Positions 11,080 to 22,500 of a stretch of DNA of 64,000 nucleotides are shown here, piece by piece. Every line of letters begins with the position of its first letter. Within the stretch, counting starts at the first letter, position 1. The position numbers were made by a program, and so were the translations under genes. The stretch lies in contig MNCI01018056.1 in assembly GCA_015680685.1 (NCBI GenBank), forward strand, positions 293,890-357,889, written 5' to 3'. The notes under the pieces were generated by a model. That model did no database searches and was not told the origin of the DNA. It saw only the letters and a list, made by a program, of their open reading frames with translations. This DNA comes from Gnetum montanum (lineage: Eukaryota > Streptophyta > Gnetopsida > Gnetales > Gnetaceae).

Positions 11080-13006
11080 CTTGCTTAGCTCAGCTGGTTT
11101 TCATGTTGTGAATTACGATACTGTACTTGCAGTTGTCTTGAAGGGTGTTTTCTTTTTGATGAAATTTGGCCTTTTGATGCATAATTTGATTCAATCTTTG
11201 GCATAAAACTTTGCGTTTGATAACAGAAATGCATATCAAACAAAATATGGATGATTCTGCATATAAAGCAACATGGGTAATGCTGCATGTCAATAATGAT
11301 AGACACCTGCAAGGATGCATCACATATATTAAATATGTAAGGAATTTTAAAAATTATAATATTAAACTCATTATTCTCTATTCTCTTACCATTCTATCCT
11401 GACATTCCCGTAATATGTATGTTGTTGGCCGTGGTTTGTAGCGTTTCCCATCTTTTATCGTCCATCTTTCTGCTCTTTCGTTGCAAATCACTCTTATCTA
11501 GGTAGATTTTGGGATGAATGCTACAAAACTGGGACAACTTGATTCAATAGCTGGAACATCTACATTCAATAATGGTATATGGATTTTGGTATGCACCTAC
11601 ATTTATTTTATGTTTCTGAAACCAAAGCTGAGTCAGCCACCAGCAAACGATTCACTGTTACTATGCATTTTTTTGTCCCGTCTCCAGACCTGGGGGCTAG
11701 CATTGAGTTGAAATAGTGGCTTTTAAAAAAAAATTTCTAAAGGAAAAAGTTGTATGTGGAATAGCCGAATGGACGTGTTACTTAGACTTGAAAGCCAGTC
11801 GTGTTATAAAATGCTCGCTAGTCTGAATTTCATTTACAGAGTCTTGGGCTAATAAATAACAAGATTAAGCATATTATGGGCAATTTTCAGTATTGTCAAT
11901 CCTTGTTTGCCAAGCCAAAATTTTGGCCTGTGATAGTGTTCAAAGCATGATGTCGTGTATTCATTCTGTCAATCGGGCCCAGTTTTGTATTACTATGGCA
12001 TGAACGCGGAAGCAAATAGGAGCATATCAATTTAAAAAACAAAAGTCCGTGGGAAGTGCAGCTATGCAAAATCGGCATTTTACAGGAATACTAACCTCAT
12101 CTACAGTACTTCACCGGAACCCAAGAGAAAACCCAGAATAATGACAACATTTATGGTGACGTATCATTTTGCATTTGCGTTCATACATTTCAAATATGCC
12201 AGAATGCCAAAGAACAGCCGATGACATTGCCAGACGAGAATTAAGTGACGTGATGTGTGGGAGAAAACCACGGTGAGCAATGCCATCAGGTGTGGTTAAA
12301 ACGAAGCTTGTGGTTACCACATCTATCTGATGGTCATGCAAAAAATGTCACAACTCAAAACCATTGATATGTGACGATTTTCACAATAATCAATTAATAT
12401 TTGAATCAGAAATGGAAGGGTATTCATTCAGAGACGACAAAATACATTCTGGAAGGGCAAATGATATCTTTTAGCCTTCATGAACCTGGGCTCAACGCCT
12501 CCGTACATGAAAGAGTGTAGATTTGTTACCGACACATGGCAGATGTAACAACTGTGAAGGAGAGAGAACACGGGTTGTCAATGGGCAAAAAAAAATAGTT
12601 CAATGGAACCAGTATTGATGCAACGTTTCCAGTAGCTCACCATTACGATTCTTGTGCGGAGGCCTTGATAATCCAGTTGTAAATTGATGGCACACCAACT
12701 TGTTATGAGATAGGCATAGGCCGATTGAAAACGATGTTCAGCCTGATTTTATTACCAAAAACCAGCCACCAAAGGGGTAGTTGAAATTCCAGCTAGGCAC
12801 TGCCATAGTGCCAACGAGAAGAATTTAATTCCTATCCCTTGGATGCAGGGGCAAGCACCATGCCAACATGTTAAAATTAAGTGGCTGCAGGCCCAGCAGC
12901 AAAGTTTTGAAGACATACGGAACATGATAGAAACCGGACATGACCAGAGACTACGAACGGGAGATGGATACATGCAATCCAAGTTTCTTTATTGCGATGA
13001 ATTTCA
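11080..13006. other. Intergenic DNA between the SIS gene and the LINE
   Basis: No gene is supported. A coding-like open frame at 12843-13023 (containing CQHVKIKWLQAQQQSFEDI) has no recognised match; before the LINE inserted it would have ended with the TAA just after the target site. Confidence 0.45.
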
Positions 13007-13023
13007 AAGATTTAAAAGTTTCT
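13007..13023. repeat. LINE target-site duplication, left copy
   Basis: AAGATTTAAAAGTTTCT, identical over 17 bases to 18852-18868. It marks the 3' end side of the LINE, which lies here on the minus strand. Confidence 0.9.
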
Positions 13024-13028
13024 GGGAT

Positions 13029-13182
13029 GGGGGGGGGGGGGGGGGGGGGGGGNNNNNNNNNNNNNNNNNNNNNNNNNNNNNNNNNNNNNNNNNNNNNNNN
13101 NNNNNNNNNNNNNNNNNNNNNNNNNNNNNNNNNNNNNNNNNNNNNNNNNNNNNNNNNNNNNNNNNNNNNNNNNNNNNNNNNN
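13029..13182. other. Poly-G run followed by an assembly gap
   Basis: Twenty-four G residues (13029-13052) run into 130 unknown bases. The LINE tail should be here, as poly-T on the plus strand. The poly-G is more likely a sequencing artefact at the gap edge than real DNA. Confidence 0.8.
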
Positions 13183-13223
13183 TGATGCTATGTGTAACTA
13201 AAACACATAGGTCTTTCCCATAG

Positions 13224-15023
13224 CTACAGGAGATGAACCAATTGATGACTGTCCAGATTAAACTTGGATGCTTGAGATGTGAGTTGAAAATAGGTGAGGC
13301 GAAAGATCTGCAACATCTCCAACCTGGTAAGGAAACATTTGTTAGAATACTCTGTCTTTTGAAATAGAACATTGCATCTTCGCTTCCAAATATAATATAA
13401 AATAATAGGTCTAATAACTTTCCACAGAAAATTAAGATTAGTAGAAGTAATGTTCAAGAATCCGAATATGGCATCCTCTTGAGATAGCTTGTAGGATGGA
13501 AAAGCTTTAGAAGTCCACTGCCACACATGTTGAGCAAAGGGACATTGCCAAAACACATGGACAAAGTCATCTAGTCCACCACATAGAGGGCAAGTGGGAT
13601 TAGGAATCCCAAGATATTCTAGACGTTTTCCGATAGGAAGACCATGGTGGAGAAGACACCAAAGGAACTGCTTAATTTTGGGGAGGGTCGGAAGTTTCCA
13701 AATAAGTTGGAAGAGAGGGATCCAAAATGTTTCTGACTCTTGTTTGTGCCAATATTTATTGCAACGTTGAATGACTGCAGATGGGTCGTGCATGAGATGA
13801 AAGGGAACAGATGGCCGATAGGGAAGGAGTTTAACCCCATTAAGCCATTGAAGGCCATGAAAAAGGCTTTGCACTGTAACATCCAGGTGCCAGTGACCGT
13901 GGAGGAAAGAGTAAATCTGAACAAGGCAATGTTTCATTGCAGCCGACTCCCCATACAAAGTGTTAAACTCGACCCCTGAAATCCAACGACTAGCAAGCCT
14001 AAGACAATTCAAGGAAATGACACCTTTTCGATACCACGAGGTAGCCACCTTAGCATTTGTGATAGCAAGGGGAGCGGGTGACAGAGGTAACCACCACGGA
14101 CACACTTTAGAGAGGATAGTAGGGTTGATTTTAACGTTAGTCCAGTCTATGTGAGTGTGTACAATTTGCCAGGCCCTCCAAATGCTTTTGAAAACATGAG
14201 ATCCGGGAAGAATGATAGTGAGGGGGGAAAGAATCCAATTAACGAAATGGATGTCTTTCCAGAAGGGCTTATTTTTAGGAAAGGCTTGATGAAGCCTTAA
14301 TTGGAGGAGGGTCCCTATAATATTTGAGGCATCTAAATGTTGTACCAACCACTTAGCAACCAGGGTAATTCCTTGCTTATAGGAGTTCAAAAGGCCTAAG
14401 CCACCCTTATTCTTGGGGAGAGTAACAATAGTCCAAGCGACACGATGAAAGCCTTTTTGAGAGTCCTTGGAGGACCACATAAAGTCACGGAATAACCGTT
14501 CTAGCTTCTGGTAGGCAGCTTGGGAGGGGGCCCAACACGAAGAGTAATACACATGGGTGGACGCGCATATGGACTTACAAACAAGGTATTTACCCGCAAG
14601 TGTGAGGGGTTTAGTTTTCCATTTGTCGAGTTTCTTTTGAATTCGATGAATAACTTGCTCCCAAAGGATAGATGTTGAGCCTCTAAAGTGGAAAGGGATT
14701 CCCAGAATCTTAACGATGTCTTGATCTTGAAGCTGCTTCCACTTATAGTGGGTCACATGGTTGTAATTGCCCTTAAAGCTATAAACAGAGGATTTATTCT
14801 AGTTAATTATGGAACCTGAGAGTGTGCAATATTGCTCCACCCTTGATAAGAGGCGGTGCAAATTGGTGGCTGTGTTTTGAACTAGAAAAAAGGAGTCATC
14901 GGCAAAGTGCATATTGAGAAGTTGTTGTTGAGAGGAGGAAAGGCTAACCCCAGTGAGAACTTTAGTTTTAATGTCCAACAATGGAGCGACGCCAACAGAA
15001 GAAGCAGGGGCTCTTTCTCTGCA
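13224..15023 (-). pseudogene. LINE ORF2, C-terminal half (RT palm to zinc domain)
   Basis: Reading from 15023 on the minus strand: RT catalytic motif FADD at 14906-14895, then the RT thumb (GIPFHFRGS, LAGKYLVCKS), and the C-terminal zf-RVT domain with CPLCGGLDDFVHVFWQC (C-x2-C-x7-H-x4-C) near 13590. One in-frame TAG at 14799-14801 sits where plant LINEs usually have a tryptophan codon. About 599 codons continue the plus-strand half in frame. It has no start of its own. Confidence 0.9.
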
Positions 15024-15729
15024 AATTTTAAACGCTCCTCTCGTTGGCGAAACGTTAAACCAGCGGATGTCATTGCATTCGTTTTGTTATTTTTCTCGAA
15101 ATTAACGAAAGAAGATGGAATAATTGAGCCCGAACGTAGACGCTGACGGCGCCGCAGCCATTTGCTGAGGCCCGTCCAGGTGGGTGGGGTGGCCGCGTCG
15201 CCCAATACCGCCGCACCCTGGGATTTCGCTGTGCCCTGCTACAAGCCTGAAAGAAGGCCCAGACCTGCCTGCCGTGAGGTGGCGCTAGGGTTTGATTACC
15301 GCCATTGTTGAGATTGAGGCCAGGCTGAGAATCTAAAGCCTGTTGCTGCTGGATAAAATTGCAGTTTATTTGCGTTCCGCGATTTTGCCTTTTTTGACCA
15401 TTTTGCTAAGAATCTAAAGCCTCCTGCACTCTGCTGCTGCCGCTCTGCCGCTGCGCTGCAGAGCCCTCCAGCGCTCTGCCTCCAGACGCTGAATAGAAAC
15501 TAACCGTTGGGCGTTCTTTTCTCCCGTTGGGCGCCGCTGCGCTGCAGAGCCCTCCTGCTCTGCTTGCCTCCTGAGTTTCTCTTGGTCGTTTTATTTCTTT
15601 CTGCCGCGCTGTCTAGGGCCTTGCTCGCGGTGGGTGGACACGCACACTGGTGGTGAGGGTTTTCCTGCAATCTAGGCTGCAGAACGGTGTCAGGAATGCA
15701 CGCGCCCTAGGCGTGGGCAGGTCATAAAG
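15024..15729 (+). other. Inversion junction and LINE 5' untranslated region
   Basis: The junction between the two LINE halves lies at about 15024-15036. The rest is GC-rich, noncoding and upstream of ORF1. It contains a 23-bp repeat at 15447-15469 and 15533-15555 (core CTGCGCTGCAGAGCCCTCC). The exact 5' end of the element is not defined. Confidence 0.65.
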
Positions 15730-16815
15730 ATGGATTCATCAGCTTCTACATTTCCTCAGGGAAGTTCATTTACTTCACCTCAACTTGATTTTCTTTTACC
15801 GGATGATATTTTTGAAGCAGTCTCTAAAGATTTCACATCTCGATTTCTATTTTTTCAAATTGTGGGGTTTTTACCACGGTCTCCAAATTTAAACACTCAA
15901 GTCCATAGCCTCCTTCAACCCCATGGCATTCAGGTTTCTCATGCTCGTTACTACGCTCGTCATTTCATTCTGGTAGAATTATCTGATGCTTCCCAGGTCG
16001 AAAAGGCTCTCTCTCAAAAAATTTTTCCAACTAGAAATGCAACCCTTATCACACGCACCTGGAGTTTTGACTTTAATGTCAATGACCCCGCTTTTAATAT
16101 AATTCCTTGTTACATAGAACTGCCCAATCTTCCACTCATTTTCTCCTCTGTTGAGAGGGACATTGTTAGCACCCTGGGCCCTATTATTTCCGATCATTGT
16201 AAGGCGATCAATGGAACTCAAATTCGCCGTTATTGTATTGAACTGGATATAGCCCGTCGGAAGACCTCATTAAACCTCGGTGCTGGTGGAAAAATCTTTA
16301 CCCAAAAAGTGGACTATTTTTACCTTCCAAACTCATGTAGCTATTGTCACAGGGCCGAGCATCATATCTCGGCGTGTCCCATCCTAACCAGGAAAAAACA
16401 ATCTGTAGCCTCTCAGAAGACTGGTTCCCTAGTCACACCACCAGTAGGCCCATCCTCAGTATCCTTTAAATTTGGATCTCCTCTCCCAACAACTCCTAAA
16501 TCCTCCTCTCAGTCTAGCCGCTCCAAGCTACAGAAACAATAGTCAGGTACTCACACCTCCACCCAGGTCATCCCCTCAAACGTTGTCAAGAACTCATTCT
16601 CGGAGGATGAGTTCGTGGTGGCCAGTGGTAGGAAACGAGTCAAAGCTTCCCTTCGTTCTACTTCTCCCTCCACCTCCTCTTCACTAGACACTTCCATGGC
16701 CCTTGTCCCCACCAACAACTCCTTTGCCCTCCTGTCAGGAACAAAGGAAACTGATACTTCGACTCCCAAACCTTTTGTTGCCCTCCCATCCAACCTACCC
16801 CTGGTTTCCCCATGA
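15730..16815 (+). pseudogene. LINE ORF1 (gag-like, DUF4283 plus zinc knuckle)
   Basis: ORF1 encodes the nucleic-acid-binding protein of plant LINEs. The N-terminal part (about residues 35-170) matches the DUF4283 type (VGFLPRSPN, HFILVELSD, PCYIELPNLP). A CCHC knuckle, CSYCHRAEHHISAC (C-x2-C-x4-H-x4-C), follows at about 204-217. A TAG at 16540-16542 interrupts the frame, probably from CAG, and the same frame then continues (VVASGRKRVKASLRS) to a TGA at 16813-16815. The natural protein would be 361 residues. Its stop overlaps the ORF2 start as ATGA. Confidence 0.85.
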
Positions 16816-18851
16816 ATCTCCTTTCTTGGAATGTTCGAGGCCTTACTGATAGGCTTCGACGGAAGCGAGCAGGCAACTTTATATCTAGTCTTAATTTGAC
16901 TTTTGATTTCATTCTCCTTCAAGAAATTAAGATTTCCGCCGACCTTTTATCCTATTCCGCCCATTGGTTTCTTCCTCACTCCTCACTCCTAGCGACATCC
17001 CATGCATGTGGGAAAGGAGGAGCGGCCATTCTCCTCTCACCCTATTGGAAAACTAAAATCCTTCAAAGCGGTTCGGATTCTGGGCATAGAGTTTCCTGGG
17101 CCACCTTCTCATCCCAGCACGGCCCCTTTGGCATTTGCTCGATATATGCCCCAAATGACTCCACAGAACGGGCTCTCCTTTGGCATGAACTTGCAACTTC
17201 TCTCCCCCCAATGCCTTGGATATTCGGAGGAGATTTTAATATGGTAGAATTCCCTCAAGATAAGCTCGGAGGGGCATTTCTTCAATTGCCCAATCTCGAG
17301 TATCAGGCCTGGTCTGCATTTAAGAAAAGATTTTACCTCTCAGACGGGGCAGACAACTCCATGTGCGCTCCCCCCCATAGATTTACTTGGAGCAATCTCC
17401 GTCTAGGGCAAGCTCGCATCTACAGCAGGTTAGATAGGTTCCATTTCTCCACCCTCTCCTTTTGGCAAGCTTGCTCTGCCACTACAGTTCATCATCATGC
17501 CACCTTATCCGACCACCTTCCTATCTCCATATCTATCAAGATTCATGGTAGCCCTGACCGACAAAAATTCCATCTTTTCAGACTACACAACAACTATTTT
17601 TCTTCCCCCACTGCCCAACTTCTTCTCTCCAACCTTTGGAATGCCGAACCTAGGCCCCTAAATCAGACGGGTTGGATTAATTGGTGGCATCGTGCTTCAT
17701 GTCGAGTGCGAAACTTCGCTCGTTCATATGGTAAGACCGTGGCTGCTCAAGCCAAACTTGAATACAACAAAATTCACCTCACTATTGAGCATCTCACTAA
17801 CAAACTAGCTCAAGATCCCTTCAATACTCTAGTTCACGAGGAGCTAGCTAGAGCACGCGTTGCCTTCCAACATTGGGAAGTGTACCGAGCACAAAGTGCC
17901 TTAACTAAAAGTCGGCTCACTTGGTTAAATATTCAAGATGAACACTGTAAGGAATTTTTTAAATATCTTAATGCTGCTTCCCCTTCGCATGCTATAGACA
18001 AAATCTCATGTGAGGGTACCACCATTACTGACCACAATAGTATCCTCTCTTTTCTTAAGAACCACTACGAAACCCTTTTTGCTGCTACCCCAATGGACAT
18101 CTCTTCGTTCCAGGCTGCCACCCCTGATTATCCTCGCCTTATTAATCCTACTATGCTACAAAGCCTTGACGCTGATATCACTCTAGCGGAGCTACAGGAG
18201 GCTTGTTCCAAGTTAAGTCGAGGAAAGGCTCCTGGTTATGATGGGTTTCCAGTAGAATTTTTTCAAAATCATTGGGATTTGGTTGGCAAGGATCTTTTGC
18301 AGGTCATTAACGAGGCTCTCTTAACTGGTTCCCTTGGGCCCAATCTAAATCAAGGGGTAATTCGTCTCCTCCCCAAGTCTGGGGATCTAACCGATATCTC
18401 CAATTGGCGTCCCATAACTCTTCTCAATGTAGTGTATAAAATTTGGGCGAAGTGCCTTGCCTTACGGCTGAAAAAAATTCTCGGTCAGATCATATCCCCT
18501 CAGCAAACAGGATTTGTTCCTGGTAGATATATTTTAGACAATGTGGTAGCGGCGTGGGAAGGTCTCAAGTGGGCTGAGGATGATGGACAAGATATTCTCC
18601 TAGTGAAACTAGATTATGCCAAGGCTTATGACAACATTAAGTGGGATTTTATCTTGCAGACTATGACCAAACTGGGTTTTGGACCCAAGTTCTTGCATAT
18701 GGTGAAATGTTTATTCTCCGATGCTACTGCAAGAATTGCCACTACCTTCGGCATTACCTCTCCCTTTCCAATACATAGGTCTGTGCACCAAGGTTGTCCT
18801 CTCGCGCCCTATCTCTTTATCATTGCATCAGACTTTCTTTGTCATCAAATT
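16812..18851 (+). pseudogene. LINE ORF2, N-terminal half (endonuclease and RT fingers/palm)
   Basis: The protein starts with an APE-type endonuclease: LSWNVRGL, the catalytic glutamate in LLQEIK, GGDFNMVEFP, and SDHLPI. RT follows with NWRPITLLNVVYK, the catalytic aspartate in KLDYAKAYD, and QGCPLAPYLF. No stop or frameshift occurs through codon 680 at 18851. The two codons and the TAA after that (to 18860) come from the target-site duplication, not from the LINE. The missing half, including FADD, lies inverted at 15023-13224. Confidence 0.92.
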
Positions 18852-18868
18852 AAGATTTAAAAGTTTCT
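18852..18868. repeat. LINE target-site duplication, right copy
   Basis: AAGATTTAAAAGTTTCT, identical to 13007-13023. It lies directly after the last LINE codon of the plus-strand half and supplies the stop codon that closes that frame. Confidence 0.9.
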
Positions 18869-19509
18869 AAGGGACCATCATGCTTCTTTCTTAGGTGGGA
18901 AAATGTGGGTTCAAACAAACTGAGGAATTTCACTACTGGACAAAAAAAAAAAGGTAAAAAAACCACACTAGGACGTCGTATAGCATGACACAAAATTCAT
19001 GCATTTGAAATGGGAAATCATGAGAAAAGCGTGTTTGATAGCTACGAAAAATTAAAAATTTAGAGGTACAAGTGCTTTATCAGCCCCATAGCACTTGCAT
19101 AGTAAAAGTATTCATTGAGATTGGGTGCCAATGCAGCCAAAATGTTACAACATCACAGACATGTAACGGAAAAATCATTCACCATTGATCAGAAGAATAC
19201 AAAATGACAATGAAATGGATTACTGATCTATGGTTTCTCATCCCCTCTATGGTGCAGTACACTTGCATTACGTGGTTTCAGTTGATCAACATAATTTCAT
19301 TTATACTTTCCAAGGATAAAAGCAACAGCAAGCCTATCGAACAAAACGAAGCGTGCCTATTTTACAATTTTGGCGAGGAACATTGTGCATCTATCATATG
19401 TAAGATATTTGCTTGTACATGGTGACTACACACGATCCTTGATTGCAAATAATTTTTTTTTCTTTTTTGCAAATTTAACTTGAGGAGGAAATGGACGAAA
19501 TTAAAAATG
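18869..19509. other. Sequence between the LINE and the four-exon gene
   Basis: No coding is recognised. It probably includes the 3' untranslated region of the minus-strand gene that ends at 19510. Confidence 0.45.
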
Positions 19510-22500
19510 TCATAACTTGATCTCATTGAATTCTCTGGCCTGTGTAGAGGCATTCATTCCAGCTGCACCATCATGCATTAGTAGTATCTCCAGTAAATCA
19601 CCAGGTTTTTGTTCACTTTGGATATACAATGCAGAAACGCTAAAACTGATTAGTTTCCAAATACACCATCCGAGATATTTTCTACGAGGAGTTCTTTAAA
19701 ATTGCTTACTGTCAAACTCTTATATGTCAATAAGGCAATAGCTAAATGGCTAATCTCATAGGCTATATGTTGTGTGGGTTATATGGTTGGTGGTTCTTCG
19801 TAAAGACGGTAACCATCCGAGAATTGGTTGTAGTACTTATCTGAGATAAGGTTATGCAAAAGCAGAGATTGCTAATAATGCGATACATGAACAAAAAGAG
19901 GAAAAACGAAAAAATTAGGAAAGTAACAGGAAAAGAAACAAAAGTATACGTCATTGTCAAAAGCAACAGGAAAGAAGAGGCAAGTGGCTGCAAATGTGCA
20001 GGTTCCAATTAGCTGGTTTGTTGGCAAGATCGATTGGAAGTATGGGCAGAAATGACTGACAGTGAAATAGCAGGGTTAACCGTAAAATAGCCATGTATGA
20101 AGGTGAAATACCAAAGACCATGTCAGGTTGTCTTATGATATGTGCCTTTATTTTTGGCCGATGTCTATACATGCAAATTTGGATGATTTATGGAGTGTTT
20201 CGTTTACTTTAGTCAATTTGTGTCATATAGTAAATATGCATGAAGTCAGCTGTATACAAGGCAAAGGAAGAAAATTCAGATGGGTAACTATCACACATAA
20301 AGCATGTATTGCACTGAAGAGAATCGAGCACGATGTTGTATGAGATAAATCTGTAACGAAATGTTACTAGCCTAAATTCAACTTTTTTGCCATCTCAATA
20401 TATACATGCATATGACTCAACTGAATCGGACTCGTATGATCGTATATTCCTAATTAAATAGTGTTTTCTTTATAAATTAAAGAAACTGTTTTTTTAATTT
20501 AATTTTGTTTGAATATGCATGTGCACATCTGTCTGCACCTGCAAACAATATCATGTTTATTACATTGACATTGCTTTCTAGATGTTAGTTATTCAGAAAA
20601 GTAGAGAAACTGAATTTTTATTCCCCTGATTTTTGAGTGTTACAATGAGCCCTTTTTATACATGAATATGGACACTATTTTTAGAAGGAATAATCAGAAA
20701 TCCCTGATTATGGGGAAAAACAAATCACCATAAAATCAGGAAATTTGCCTTAAAAAAGCTGGATTTGGGATGACAACAAATCCCATTAAATTAGGAAACT
20801 ACCAATGAGAATTACAGCTGTGAACAACCCTTAAAAATTGATCTGGAATTCCACACTAACCATTCACATCTAACAAACCTTTGTCCAAGTTCCATGTACT
20901 CGGCTATATTTGCTTGTGCAATTTATCTTGGTTCGGTTGGTATTCAACATCACAATTATATTTAGCAACAATGCCATTGATCTCCTTTGCAGCAAAAGTA
21001 AATTAATTTCATAAGGGTGAGTAGTTTAAACTTTTATTATTAATAAAATGTTCATTTTACATGTTGACATGTATTAAATTTTTTTTAAAAAAAGGCTTCT
21101 TAAGCGTGGAGTCAAACTAAAGTTATTCATTCCAGTTGCCACACAAATGTCTGGTTTGAAGCAGAATCCGAATTAATAAATACAATATCGGATGCAAAAC
21201 CAATAAGCCCCATATTCCTAACACTCTATTGAGCTAGCAGAGGTAAAAAGCACATCAAATTTAGATGCATAGCACAAAAAATTTTGATCTATTTTTGCAT
21301 GGGCCATGTAATACTTTGAATGCATTCAGCCGTGAGAACGTTAAAACACCTAAAAGTGACCGTCAAAATTCGTGCATGCTATTTCCATGGCAGCAACAAA
21401 GAACTAATATACGAGATCAGTGAATAATAGTGGAGAAAGGGTCCTGACTACCCATAGTAACTGATTACCAAAATCATTGAATATTGCACAAACATTGCAT
21501 TATTTTTTCATTTAACTTTGGAAACAATCATCGCTATTCTTTTAGTAGCCAGAAGCTACACTCAAAAGTGAATAGACAGCTTTCAAGAGCAGTAAATAAC
21601 TGCATCAGAGAAGGCACAGAAAAACGAGGAAATATTAGGTGGCAATTATTGCAGGCTGCTGAGCAATGCACCGAATAGGAGAAGAAAGAAAGAAAGCTTT
21701 GAATCCTTAAACAAGTTTGAGTCCTGCACATTTTTTAATCTTTTGCATACAAAATGCAAATCTAAAAATCTTTTTCTTTTTCTCATGTTGGACAGCTACA
21801 TTTTCGAACATTTTTAACATTAATGCAGGATGAATTTTATTGAAGTGCTTGCAAGAGACAGCGAAAAACAATTGAAAACCCTATTTTTAACCCATTGGAT
21901 GGGTGCTTAACCATGTTACAACTAATTGTCAGGGTAGTAAGTACCCCTCCCCCTATTCTTCACCCTTTACTAATATAGAAAAAGGTAAGAAAACTTCATC
22001 AACGTATTATGCATCCAACAAGGTGAAGATGTCACTTAGAATATCATTATTAAGTCAAATCACAAAACAGCAGGAAGCCCCAAACGAGCAATAATTTGAT
22101 ACCAAAGACAAAAAGAAGAACATGGTAACAGCATCAAAAAAAAATTTAAAAAGAATGGGAAAAAGGAAAATATTAGGTCAAATCACAAAACAGCAGGAAG
22201 GCCCGGACAAGCAATAATTTGATACCAAAGAAAAAAAAAGAAGAAGAACATGGTAACAGCATGAAAAAAGTTTTAAAAAGAATGGGAAAAAGGAAAAACG
22301 GATGTTTAAGCTAATATGCTTAATCTAAGACCTTAAGTGGCATTTTAGCACCCTCTTTTTTGGGGTTCCACAAGCAAGATTTCCAACAGTTAATGTCAAA
22401 TTTTAAATTTTAAATAAAAATAGTAAAACAATCTCAAATTGTGCTGGTGGCAATGGCAACAGCACACCTTGCCTTTGAACAATAAATAACACTTACAGAC

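Larger units (their letters stand above)
13024..18851. mobile_element. Plant LINE with internally inverted 5' part (twin-primed)
   Basis: One non-LTR retrotransposon insertion bounded by the 17-bp duplications. Its 3' half (second half of ORF2) lies on the minus strand at 13183-15028. Its 5' part (5' UTR, ORF1 and first half of ORF2) lies on the plus strand at about 15033-18851. The two ORF2 halves fit end to end in frame with an overlap of about five bases (AAATT) at 18847-18851 and 15024-15028. The internal end of the inverted part abuts the target site and its 5' end abuts the 3' half, as twin priming predicts. Confidence 0.9.

Noticed and set aside
19963-20000. 38-nt possible exon (CCACTTGCC to AATGAC) with AG and GT borders
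   Set aside because: Including it would break the phase between exons 3 and 4, which fit directly.
20904-20960. Upstream open stretch EINGIVAKYNCDVEYQPNQ before exon 3
   Set aside because: Its frame meets a TAG before exon 3 coding begins; it reads better as intron with a TATAG acceptor.
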